This document shows, piece after piece, positions 52,678-61,047 of a stretch of 64,000 nucleotides of DNA; the first letter of the stretch is position 1; each line of letters starts with the position of its first letter. The notes under the pieces were generated by a model. It did no database searches and was not told the DNA's origin. It saw only the letters and a program-made list of their open reading frames with translations. This stretch comes from Sulfuricella sp035530375. Lineage in GTDB: Bacteria > Pseudomonadota > Gammaproteobacteria > Burkholderiales > Sulfuricellaceae. Where the stretch lies: the NCBI GenBank assembly GCA_035530375.1, contig DATKUY010000039.1, forward strand, positions 7,279-71,278, written 5' to 3'. The translations under genes were made by a program, and so were the position numbers.

Positions 52678-53172
52678 TTACAGGCCGATCTTGTCCATCA
52701 TCTTTCCGAAAAAACCTTTTTCCTCTTGCGCGGGCGCCGCATTCTGCGCCGATGGCTCCGAAGCTTTTACCGGAACGCCCGCAGCGGCGCTTTTCGCCGC
52801 TTCCGCCTCCGCCGCTGACTCGGGCGTGGCTGCCACCACATCTCCCTGAACGCGATGCAACTTATCCTGCTCGAAGAACAGCGCCATTTTGCGCTCTTCC
52901 GTCAGCTTGCCGGCTTTCTGAAAACGATAAACGTAATCCCAGCGGTCGGCATGGAATGCATCGGTAATCAGCGGAGTTCCCATAATGAAGCGCACCTGGG
53001 ATTTGGTCATGCCGGGCTTGAGCTTTGCCACCATTTCCTGGGTGACCACATTCCCCTGCTGGATATCGATCCTGTAGGGCGAAATTTTTTCGGTAACCCT
53101 GTCGGTCACGGAACAGGCAACGACGAACAGCAGAACGGGTATGACAACAAACGATCGCAGAACGGATTTCAT
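52678..53172 (-). CDS. bamE: Outer-membrane assembly lipoprotein BamE (SmpA/OmlA)
   Basis: 164 aa from ATG 53172. Signal peptide with lipidated C20 (LLFVVACS), then the BamE fold (ISPYRIDIQQGNVVTQEMV, PGMTKSQVRFIMGTPL, DRWDYVYRF). The C-terminal 45 residues are Ala-rich and variable. TATAAT on the minus strand (53206-53211) is a plausible -10. Divergent from fur. Confidence 0.95.
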   Translation of the reverse strand: MKSVLRSFVVIPVLLFVVACSVTDRVTEKISPYRIDIQQGNVVTQEMVAKLKPGMTKSQVRFIMGTPLITDAFHADRWDYVYRFQKAGKLTEERKMALFFEQDKLHRVQGDVVAATPESAAEAEAAKSAAAGVPVKASEPSAQNAAPAQEEKGFFGKMMDKIGL

Positions 53173-53284
53173 AAAAATCCCGGCAGAAAACAATAAAGTG
53201 GCAGCATTATAACATCCCATGAAGCGCTGGAAAGCGCAGGCCAAACATTATATGATTGACCCACTGAAACATTAGGGCTGACTC

Positions 53285-53710
53285 ATGGGCGATTCCCAGG
53301 ACCTGAAAAATGCCGGACTCAAGGCCACCACCCCGCGACTGAAGATCCTGAACCTGTTCGAAACCAGCAACGTGCGTCACCTCACCGCCGAGGATGTGTA
53401 CAAAATCCTGCTGACTGACGGCGAGGATGTCGGACTGGCTACGGTCTATCGGGTGCTTACCCAGTTCGAAGCGGCCGGACTGCTGATCCGCCACCATTTC
53501 GAGGGTGACAAGGCTATCTTCGAGCTCAATCAAGGCTGCCATCACGACCATCTGGTCTGCCTGCAGTGCGGCAAGGTGGAGGAATTCTACGACCCGGACA
53601 TCGAGAAAAAACAAGACAAAATCGCCAGAGAGCGCGGATTTATCATCCGCGACCACTCGCTGTACCTGTTTGCCGATTGTACCAAGACGAACTGCCCGAA
53701 CAAGACCTGA
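53285..53710 (+). CDS. fur: Ferric uptake regulator Fur
   Basis: 141 aa. Winged helix (about 10-85), metal-binding dimer domain with HHDHLVC, CLQCGKVEEFYD and a final Cys pair (CTKTNC). Iron-dependent repressor. I saw no clear Fur box in the 112-nt gap shared with bamE. Confidence 0.96.
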   Translation: MGDSQDLKNAGLKATTPRLKILNLFETSNVRHLTAEDVYKILLTDGEDVGLATVYRVLTQFEAAGLLIRHHFEGDKAIFELNQGCHHDHLVCLQCGKVEEFYDPDIEKKQDKIARERGFIIRDHSLYLFADCTKTNCPNKT

Positions 53711-53911
53711 TTAACAGGGCGCCTGGAATCTGGCACCCACGACCATCACCGTCAAATCACCAGCCTCCGCCAGCACAACGATTGACTCGCCGTAAAACGC
53801 TCCCGGGCAAGGGTGAATCAACGCATTCAGGACTATACTTAGAACAGAGGCGAATCGATTCCGCCGAAACGTATAATCGAAACCAAATCGGCCCGGCAGA
53901 CATACCCTAAA

Positions 53912-56200
53912 ATGAATAGTGGATTGATCATCGCCCGCGCCTTGACTTGGCGCTATCTGATCGCTCTGACGCTGGTGGCGACGCTTTCCACCGCAGCATG
54001 GATCAGCTTGCGACTGGTAATTTCCGAGCAGAAAAGCACCGCCGCAATCGTCAATGTAAGCGGTCGGCAACGCATGCTCAGCCAGCGAACCGCCCTGTTC
54101 TCGTCGCGCCTGCTGCACACCCCGGAAAAAGATCGCGCAGAGATCAGACGCCAACTTGAGGCGGCCGCCGACCTCATGCAGCGGTCTCACTTGGGCTTGA
54201 CGCGCGGCAACCCTGAAATGGGGCTGCCGTCAACCATGTCGCCTACCGTGCACGCCATGTATTTCGATGGCCCGGATGCGCTCGATCGTCAGGTAGAAGA
54301 ATATCTCGATGCGGTTCGCACCCTGCTCCGGGCAAATGATGAAGAGCTGACGCCGGACAACCCGCAACTGCATTACATCATTACCGTTTCTCCGACACGC
54401 TTGGTTTCCTCTCTCGACAAGATGGTCAGCCAGTACCAGCGCGAAGGGGAAGAAGCGATAGGCCGCCTGCAAAAAGCGGAAACCCTGCTCTGGCTTTTTA
54501 CCTTGCTGCTTCTCGCCTTGGAAGCCGCTTTCATCTTCCGGCCATTTGCCAGCCATATCAAGACCATTATCGCCGAATTGCGCAAGACCACGAACAGCCT
54601 GTATGAAAGCCGGGAGCGGCTTCGCATCGTCACGGAGAATGCCAATGACTGGCTGTGGGAAACCGACGCCGAAGGAGTTGTGACCAATTTTTCCAGCCGA
54701 TCCGGCCCCTCCGAAATCCGGGATGGCGTAGTTGGCCGGAATCTGGCCAGCCTTCTAGATCCGGCTCAACCTTCGGGTGGTGCGAAACAAATGCTGGGCT
54801 CGATCGAAGCCAGATCGTCCTATCGCGACATCGTGTTTCCGCTACGGGTAGACACCGGGAAATCGCTATGGGTACGCGCGAGCGGCGTTCCGAAACAGTC
54901 GAAAAGCGGGAATTTCATCGGCTATCTGGGTGTCTGGACCGATATCACCGAAAGCAAGCGGCTTGAAGATGAATTGCACATGCACCAGAATCACCTCGAG
55001 GAGTTGGTCAGGCAACGCACTGCGGATCTACAGAAAAAGAGCGAAGCATTGGCGGAAAGCGAGGAAAAATTCCGCCTCATCAGTTCGTCGGCCAAGGAGG
55101 CCATTCTCATCATCGGCCAGTCGGAAGAAATCGCCTACTGCAACCCGGCTGCGGAAACCATTTTCGGCTATACGGCGGGCGAGGCGCTAGGCAAGAATCT
55201 GCATGACCTGCTCGCCCCGCTCCGCTACCGCGACGACATCCGCAAAGGATTCGAACATTTTTGCGTTTCCGGCGAAGGGCCGATGATCGGAAAAACCGTC
55301 GAGATGACGGCATTGCGCAAGGGCGGCCAGGAATTTCCAATCGAGCTATCGATTTCCGCTGTCAAGATGCAAAACGAGTGGCACGCACTGGGTGTCATTC
55401 GCGACATCACCGAACGTAAAAAAACGGAAATGCAGCTCCGGGAACTGAACGAAACCTTGGAACAACGGGTGGAGGAGGCCGTCCACCAGAGCATGGAGCA
55501 TGAGCGCATGCTGATCCAGCAATCGCGCCTTGCCGCCATGGGTGAGATGATCGGCAACATCGCCCACCAGTGGCGCCAGCCTCTCAATGCCTTGGCGCTG
55601 TTGCAGACCAACGTCAAGGATGATTTCGAATACGGCGAACTAAACCAGGAAAACATGAACAGGTTCGTGGAAGAGGGGCAGAAAATCATCCAGAAAATGT
55701 CTTCGACGATCGACGATTTCCGCGATTTCTTCAAGCCGCAGAAAGAAAAGAAGGCATTCCTCATTCACAAGATCGTCAAGCACACGCTGGTCATCGTCAA
55801 TGCCGGCTTCAAAAATCATAATATCGCTGTCACGATCAAGGAAGAACCGGACATACAAGTCGTCGGCTACCCCAATGAGTTATCCCAAGTGCTGCTCAAT
55901 GTGCTCAACAACGCCAAAGATGCCTTGCTTGACAGGAATGTGCAAAATGGAAAAATCGATATTGCGATGAGCCAGGATAAAGACACCGCATGGATCACGG
56001 TCAGGGACAATGCCGGCGGGATTACGCCAGAAACGCTGCCGAAAATTTTCGACCCTTACTTCACCACGCGGGAAAAAGGCACCGGCATCGGTCTTTACAT
56101 GTCCAGAATGATCATGGAGCATATGAATGGTTCCATCGATATGCGCAATATCGAGGGAGGCGCAGAGTTCAAGCTGACGATGCCGAAAAACCAGGCCTAG
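53912..56200 (+). CDS. Membrane sensor histidine kinase with NarX/PilJ-like sensory domain
   Basis: 762 aa. Membrane helices at about 14-36 and 190-209 enclose a periplasmic domain that begins with VSGRQRMLSQRTALF (49-63), like the P-box of NarX/PilJ-type sensors. Two PAS domains (about 237-350 and 390-505), a HisKA domain with phospho-accepting H552 (NIAHQWRQPLNAL) and a HATPase domain (LLNVLNNAKDAL, DNAGGI, GTGIGLYMSRMI) follow. No response regulator gene is adjacent. Its neighbours are norE/norF-like genes, so an N-oxide signal is possible. Confidence 0.9.
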   Translation: MNSGLIIARALTWRYLIALTLVATLSTAAWISLRLVISEQKSTAAIVNVSGRQRMLSQRTALFSSRLLHTPEKDRAEIRRQLEAAADLMQRSHLGLTRGNPEMGLPSTMSPTVHAMYFDGPDALDRQVEEYLDAVRTLLRANDEELTPDNPQLHYIITVSPTRLVSSLDKMVSQYQREGEEAIGRLQKAETLLWLFTLLLLALEAAFIFRPFASHIKTIIAELRKTTNSLYESRERLRIVTENANDWLWETDAEGVVTNFSSRSGPSEIRDGVVGRNLASLLDPAQPSGGAKQMLGSIEARSSYRDIVFPLRVDTGKSLWVRASGVPKQSKSGNFIGYLGVWTDITESKRLEDELHMHQNHLEELVRQRTADLQKKSEALAESEEKFRLISSSAKEAILIIGQSEEIAYCNPAAETIFGYTAGEALGKNLHDLLAPLRYRDDIRKGFEHFCVSGEGPMIGKTVEMTALRKGGQEFPIELSISAVKMQNEWHALGVIRDITERKKTEMQLRELNETLEQRVEEAVHQSMEHERMLIQQSRLAAMGEMIGNIAHQWRQPLNALALLQTNVKDDFEYGELNQENMNRFVEEGQKIIQKMSSTIDDFRDFFKPQKEKKAFLIHKIVKHTLVIVNAGFKNHNIAVTIKEEPDIQVVGYPNELSQVLLNVLNNAKDALLDRNVQNGKIDIAMSQDKDTAWITVRDNAGGITPETLPKIFDPYFTTREKGTGIGLYMSRMIMEHMNGSIDMRNIEGGAEFKLTMPKNQA

Positions 56201-56287
56201 GAATCGTTAAGCGCAAGGGAGTCAACTGCAAATTCGTCTGCCCGCCGGTTCATCACGAATTTATTCTCGCCACCCCAAGGTGCCACC

Positions 56288-56881
56288 GTGTTATCAACTA
56301 CAGCCACCGTTCTGAAGCATCCCGCCGAAGGTGCAATCCCCGACAACAAAGGAATCTGGGCCGGCATTCTGAGCGAGATGACCGAGTTTGCGCTGCTGTT
56401 CGGCGTGTATTTCATCGCCAAGGTGCACTTCCCGCAGGAATTCAGGGATGGCCCGCTAAAACTGAACCTGTTTGCCGGCACGTTCAATACGGTGCTGATG
56501 ATTTCGGGCAGCTACTTCGTCGCCAACGCAGTGCTGGCGATCCGGCAGAACCGGCAACAGGCCAGTGTCCGCTGACTACTTCTGGTATTGATTGCAGCAT
56601 GCGGCTATCTGGTCACCAAGGCCTTCGAGTTTCGCTGGAACGTCAGCCATGGCATCACTGGCGACACCGGCATATTCTTCGCGGTTTATTACTACCTGAC
56701 TTTCACCCATATCGTGCATGTCGTCTGGGGCATCATGGGGCTGCTGTGGGTGATCGTGCGCACCCGGACCGGCGCCTATTCGCCGCAAGAACATGATGGC
56801 ATGGAAGCGTTCGCCTCCTACTGGCACGCCACCGATCTGGTGTGGCTGGTGATATTTCCGCTGCTTTATCTGTTGCGCTGA
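56288..56881 (+). pseudogene. norE: NorE-like cytochrome oxidase subunit III family gene with in-frame TGA
   Basis: Two halves in the same frame are separated only by TGA at 56573-56575. The first half (GTG 56288, AAGGTG upstream, 95 codons) holds LSEMTEFALLFGVYFIAKV and a second helix; the second half continues LLLVLIAACGYLVTKAFEF and three further helices to YWHATDLVWLVIFPLLYLLR. In relatives a tryptophan (TGG) commonly stands near where TGA now is (VR-W-LL), so a single G-to-A change explains the break. The rest shows no decay. Truncation, UGA readthrough or sequencing error are all possible. NorE accompanies nitric oxide reductase; norCB is not in this window. Confidence 0.8.
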
Positions 56882-56890
56882 AGGACGACA

Positions 56891-57175
56891 ATGACACGCC
56901 AAAAATTCATAGACCGGCTCTGGCTTTTGCTGCTGGCGTTGACGCTGGGCGGCGCGTTAATCGGCGAGACCGCCGAACCCAGCTTCGCCATTACGCTGAT
57001 CATCGTGGCGACCATGGCCTTCAAGGGAAGGATAATCATCGATCATTTCATGGAACTGAAAACGGCGAACCGCACCCTGCGCAACCTGATGCGCGCCTAT
57101 TTTTATGCGGTGCCGCTGGTGATCGTGCTCACTTCCGTGTTCGGCGACTGGCTGGCCAGGCTGACGGCGCTGTGA
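56891..57175 (+). CDS. norF: NorF-like cytochrome c oxidase subunit IV family protein
   Basis: 94 aa with three hydrophobic helices (about 8-25, 31-50 and 68-90) and the IIIDHFMELKTANRTLRNLM segment typical of small NorF/subunit IV proteins. Starts 9 nt after the norE stop, with AAGGACG upstream. Probably supports nitric oxide reductase assembly or activity. Confidence 0.75.
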   Translation: MTRQKFIDRLWLLLLALTLGGALIGETAEPSFAITLIIVATMAFKGRIIIDHFMELKTANRTLRNLMRAYFYAVPLVIVLTSVFGDWLARLTAL

Positions 57176-57176
57176 A

Positions 57177-58829
57177 CTAAAGTCCCAGCATCTCCGCCGC
57201 ATGCTTGCGGGTAGTATCGGTCACCTCCACCCCGCCCAGCATGCGGGCAACTTCCTCGATGCGCACCGCCCGCTCCAGCACCCGGATGCGGCTGACCACG
57301 CTCTCGTCGCGCATGTCCTTGCTGACCTGCCAGTGATGGTCGCCTTGCGCCGCCACCTGTGGCAGGTGGGTGACGCACAGCACCTGGCGCTCGGCGCCGA
57401 GCTTTTTCAATAATTGGCCGACAATTTCCGCCACGCCGCCGCCGATACCGACATCCACTTCGTCGAAGATCAGGGTCGGCACCAGCGACACCTTGCTGGT
57501 GATGACCTGGATCGCCAGACTGATGCGCGACAACTCGCCGCCGGAGGCCACCTTGGCCAGCGGCTTGGGCGGCAAGCCGCTGTGGGCGCTGACCTGAAAC
57601 TCAATTTCCTCAAGTCCGTATGAACCGCCGTCGCATGCCGTCAGGGCGATCTCAAAACGGCCGCCTACCATGGCCAGCGACTGCATCGCGGCGCTGACCT
57701 TTTCTGCCAACGCCTGTGCCGCCTCTTTCCTAGCCGCGCTCAATTTTCCGGCAAGATCGAGATAATGCGATTGCGCCGCCGCTTCGCGCTGAGTTTCATC
57801 GCCACCGGAGCCGAAACCACTTAATTCGCTCAAGCGCGCATTTTTTTCCGCCAGTAGTTCGGGCAACGACTCAGGGGTGACGCGGTATTTGCGCGCCGTG
57901 TCGTGTATTTCTCCCAGCCGCTGCTCACACTGGGCAAGCCGCTCAGGGTCGAGATCCAGGCGCTGCAGATAATGCCGCAGGCCATAAACCGCCTCGCTCA
58001 TCTGCACTTCTGCCGGCACCAGTAGGTCCAGTACTTCCCGCAGGCCGGCATCGTATTCAACCAGATTGTTGAGGCGGGCGATCACGCCGTTGGCCTGCGC
58101 CAGACAGGCCATGTCGCTCTCGGACAAAACTTCAAGTCCGTACTGCGCGCCCTCCATCAGGCTGGCGGCGTTGGACAGGCGGCCATGTTCGGCCTGTAAT
58201 TCCTCCCATTCCTGAATGGAGAAATTCAGCGCCGCCAATTCTTTTACTTGCCATTCGAGCCGCTCCAGTTCCTCGGCATAAACGGCGGCATTCTTTTCCC
58301 GTTCCAGCCGCGCCCGCCTGAGCGCCTGCCACTCGCGCCAGGCTGCCGCCGTTTCCTTTACCTGGCGCCCCTGGCCGGCATAGGCGTCGAGCAGCTCGCG
58401 CTGGGCAGCCGTCTTGAGCATGGATTGGTGGGCGTGCTGGCCGTGAATGTCCACCAGAAATTCGCCCGCCTCGCGTAATTGCTGGAGGGTGGCGGAACGG
58501 CCATTAATGAAACCGCGGGAGCGTCCGCCCGCATCCACCACACGGCGCATCAGGCACACGCCGGGGTCGCCGCCGAGGTCGCTCTCGTCCAGCCAGGATT
58601 GCAGTTGGGGTAAAGCGCGGCTATCGAACTCGGCCTCGATCTCGGCGCGCGCCGCATTGGCGCGCACTACGCCCGCATCGGCGCGCTCGCCCAGCACCAG
58701 CGACAGTGCATCGATCAGGATCGACTTGCCCGCCCCGGTTTCGCCGGTGAGCACGGTGAAGCCGGGCTGGAACTCAAGCTCAAGTTGGTCGACGATGACA
58801 AAATCGCGGATGTTGAGGGTCAGGAGCAT
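57177..58829 (-). CDS. recN: DNA repair protein RecN
   Basis: 550 aa SMC-like ATPase of recombinational repair. Walker A GETGAGKS (29-36), long central coiled coil (about 155-370), and the C-terminal ABC half (VASGGELSRISLAIQ, LIFDEVDVGIGGG). ATG 58829 lies about 10 nt after a family-C repeat and lacks a Shine-Dalgarno site. No LexA box was recognised. Confidence 0.97.
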   Translation of the reverse strand: MLLTLNIRDFVIVDQLELEFQPGFTVLTGETGAGKSILIDALSLVLGERADAGVVRANAARAEIEAEFDSRALPQLQSWLDESDLGGDPGVCLMRRVVDAGGRSRGFINGRSATLQQLREAGEFLVDIHGQHAHQSMLKTAAQRELLDAYAGQGRQVKETAAAWREWQALRRARLEREKNAAVYAEELERLEWQVKELAALNFSIQEWEELQAEHGRLSNAASLMEGAQYGLEVLSESDMACLAQANGVIARLNNLVEYDAGLREVLDLLVPAEVQMSEAVYGLRHYLQRLDLDPERLAQCEQRLGEIHDTARKYRVTPESLPELLAEKNARLSELSGFGSGGDETQREAAAQSHYLDLAGKLSAARKEAAQALAEKVSAAMQSLAMVGGRFEIALTACDGGSYGLEEIEFQVSAHSGLPPKPLAKVASGGELSRISLAIQVITSKVSLVPTLIFDEVDVGIGGGVAEIVGQLLKKLGAERQVLCVTHLPQVAAQGDHHWQVSKDMRDESVVSRIRVLERAVRIEEVARMLGGVEVTDTTRKHAAEMLGL

Positions 58830-58838
58830 GATGATCGT

Positions 58839-58908
58839 GGAATGGGTGATGGGTGATGAATGACCGGGAAAAAACAACTCCCCATTACCCATCCCTCATC
58901 ACTCCTCA
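58839..58908. repeat. Family-C palindromic repeat between nadK and recN
   Basis: GGAATGGGTGATGGGTGATG faces CCATTACCCATCCCTCATCA. On the transcribed strand it begins TGAGGAGTGATGAGGG, whose TGA is the nadK stop (58906-58908). Confidence 0.9.
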
Positions 58909-59778
58909 CAGTTTTTCCCCCCAATGCAGCTTCTGCCTGAGCATGTCGTAATAGCTGTGACCGAAAGGGTGAAGCAGGCGCACCATCTGCCTGGAGCGGC
59001 GCACAATCACCCAGTCGTTTTCCTGCAAGTCAAAATGGCGCTGACCGTCGAAGTGGACGCGTGCGTCGTCGGCATGGAGCAGCAGAATCTCGATAGTGCT
59101 TTCGCTGTTCACCGCAATGGGCCGGTCGCTCAGGGTATGCGGGCAGATCGGCACGAGCACCAGCGCTTCCAGCGTGGGATGTAGAATGGGCCCGCCGGAA
59201 GACAGGGCATAAGCGGTAGAGCCGGTCGGAGTGGATACGATCAAGCCGTCAGAACGCTGGCTGTAAACGAACTGCCCATCGACGAACACCTCAAGTTCGA
59301 TCAAGCGCGCGGTAGCACCCTTGCTCACCACCGCATCGTTGAAGGCACAGGCTTCGTGAACATTCTCCCCGTGGCGGCGGATGGTGACCGCAAGCAGAAA
59401 GCGGGCTTCGCTGAGGTAATCGCCAGCCAGAATTTCGGCCATGGTTTCCAGCATGGTTTCCGCCGAAACATCGGTGAGGAAACCGAGCCGCCCCTGATTG
59501 ATGCCCACCAGCGGCACTTCATAACCGTGCAGTGAGCGGGCGATATTCAGCATGGTGCCGTCGCCGCCCAGCACCACCGCCAGATCGGCCTGTTCGCCGA
59601 TTTCCTCCAGGCTCGCCACGGGAAATGCGCTCACGCCGGTGCTTTCGGCCGTTTGCCGTTCCACCAGCACGCCGTACTCCCGTTCCTCAAGGAACCGGGC
59701 CAGGCGCAGCAGCGGATCGCCGATCTCCGGACTATTGTATTTGCCAATCAGGGCAACAGTTTTGAAGAGCTGACTCAT
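58906..59778 (-). CDS. nadK: NAD kinase
   Basis: 290 aa. Phosphorylates NAD to NADP. GGDGTMLNIAR, the NDAVVSKG loop and SPTGSTAYALSSGGPI are the family motifs. Divergent from hrcA across a family-B repeat. Confidence 0.97.
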   Translation of the reverse strand: MSQLFKTVALIGKYNSPEIGDPLLRLARFLEEREYGVLVERQTAESTGVSAFPVASLEEIGEQADLAVVLGGDGTMLNIARSLHGYEVPLVGINQGRLGFLTDVSAETMLETMAEILAGDYLSEARFLLAVTIRRHGENVHEACAFNDAVVSKGATARLIELEVFVDGQFVYSQRSDGLIVSTPTGSTAYALSSGGPILHPTLEALVLVPICPHTLSDRPIAVNSESTIEILLLHADDARVHFDGQRHFDLQENDWVIVRRSRQMVRLLHPFGHSYYDMLRQKLHWGEKL

Positions 59779-59875
59779 GTCGCGAATTAGACCATAATTA
59801 AACTTTTGGTGGTACTATCAATCAAACTGCATATCGTAAAATGCATGGCTGAATTTATGATCCCAGAAAAAGCGG

Positions 59876-60014
59876 TTAGCCACGGATTAACACAGATGTT
59901 CACGGATTATCGGGGGCTTGTATGTTGTTCGCCGCTCACCATCCGGGAAAGAAACGAAATTATTTCAACCACATGTTTTATCTGTGTTAATCCGTGTTTA
60001 TCCGTGGCTAAAAG
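59876..60014. repeat. Family-B palindromic repeat upstream of hrcA
   Basis: Left arm TTAGCCACGGATTAACACAG (59876-59895), right arm CTGTGTTAATCCGTGTTTAT then CCGTGGCTAA, about 68 nt between arms. The only complete repeat in the window that sits in a divergent promoter region and not directly after a stop codon. Ends 11 nt before the hrcA ATG. Confidence 0.9.
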
Positions 60015-60025
60015 CCGTTTTTAAA

Positions 60026-61045
60026 ATGATCGACAAACGCGCGCAAATCCTGCTCAAGACCCTGGTGGAACGCTATATCAGCGAAGGCCAGCCGATCGGC
60101 TCCCGTACCCTGTCGAAGTTTTCCGGGCTGGACCTGAGTGCTGCCACCATCCGCAATATCATGGCCGACCTGGAAGAGATGGGCTACATCATCAGCCCGC
60201 ACACCTCCGCCGGACGCATCCCCACGCCGCGCGGCTACCGCTTCTTTGTGGATTCCCTGCTCACGGTGCAGCCGTTGGGCGTCATCGAAGTGCACCAACT
60301 GGAAAACCAGCTCCATCCCAACGACCCGCATAAACTGATCGCATCCGCCTCGCAACTGCTATCCGACCTGACCCAGTTCGCCGGCATCGTAATGTCGCCA
60401 AAACGCCGCAGCATCGCCTTCCGGCATATCGAGTTCGTCAACCTTTCCGACAAGCGGATACTGCTGATTCTGGTCACCACCGACGACAACGTGCAAAACC
60501 GTATCATCTTCAGCGAGAAGGTCTACACTGCCTCGGAACTCACCCAGGCGGCCAATTTCATCAACCAGCACTATACAGGCTGTACTCTGGAAGAAGTGCG
60601 CAGCAAAATGCAAGTCGAACTAAAGCAGCTACACCACGATATGACCGCGCTCATGGCCGTGGCAATGGAAGCCGGCAGCGAAGCAATGGGGGAAGGCGCC
60701 GACAGCTATGTGCTGTCCGGCGAACGCAAACTGCTGCATGTGCAAGACCTGTCCTCCAACATGGCGTCCTTGCGCAAACTGTTCGACGCCTTCGATCAGA
60801 AAACCACCCTGCTGCAGCTTCTGGACATCAGTCAGCACGCCCAGGGCGTACAGATTTTCATCGGCGGCGAATCCGGCCGCATGCCGCTTGACGAATGCAG
60901 CATGGTGACCGCACCCTATGAAGTGGACGGCCAGATCGTCGGCACCGTCGGCGTAATCGGACCGACCCGGATGGCCTACGAACGCGTCATTCCGATCGTG
61001 GACATCACCGCCAAGCTGCTTTCCAGCGCATTGTCGTATCACTGA
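60026..61045 (+). CDS. hrcA: Heat-inducible transcription repressor HrcA
   Basis: 339 aa from ATG 60026. N-terminal winged helix (RTLSKFSGLDLSAATIRNIMADLEE), then GAF-like and dimerisation regions (ESGRMPLDECSMVTAPYEVDGQIVGTVGVIGPTRM in part). Known HrcA binds CIRCE elements; none is visible in this window, including before grpE. The start has no clear Shine-Dalgarno site because of the repeat. Confidence 0.96.
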   Translation: MIDKRAQILLKTLVERYISEGQPIGSRTLSKFSGLDLSAATIRNIMADLEEMGYIISPHTSAGRIPTPRGYRFFVDSLLTVQPLGVIEVHQLENQLHPNDPHKLIASASQLLSDLTQFAGIVMSPKRRSIAFRHIEFVNLSDKRILLILVTTDDNVQNRIIFSEKVYTASELTQAANFINQHYTGCTLEEVRSKMQVELKQLHHDMTALMAVAMEAGSEAMGEGADSYVLSGERKLLHVQDLSSNMASLRKLFDAFDQKTTLLQLLDISQHAQGVQIFIGGESGRMPLDECSMVTAPYEVDGQIVGTVGVIGPTRMAYERVIPIVDITAKLLSSALSYH

Positions 61046-61047
61046 TC

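Noticed and set aside
56588..56881. Second half of norE as an independent gene from TTG 56588
   Set aside because: Same frame as the first half, no ribosome-binding site, and starts in the middle of a conserved membrane helix; a split gene is simpler.
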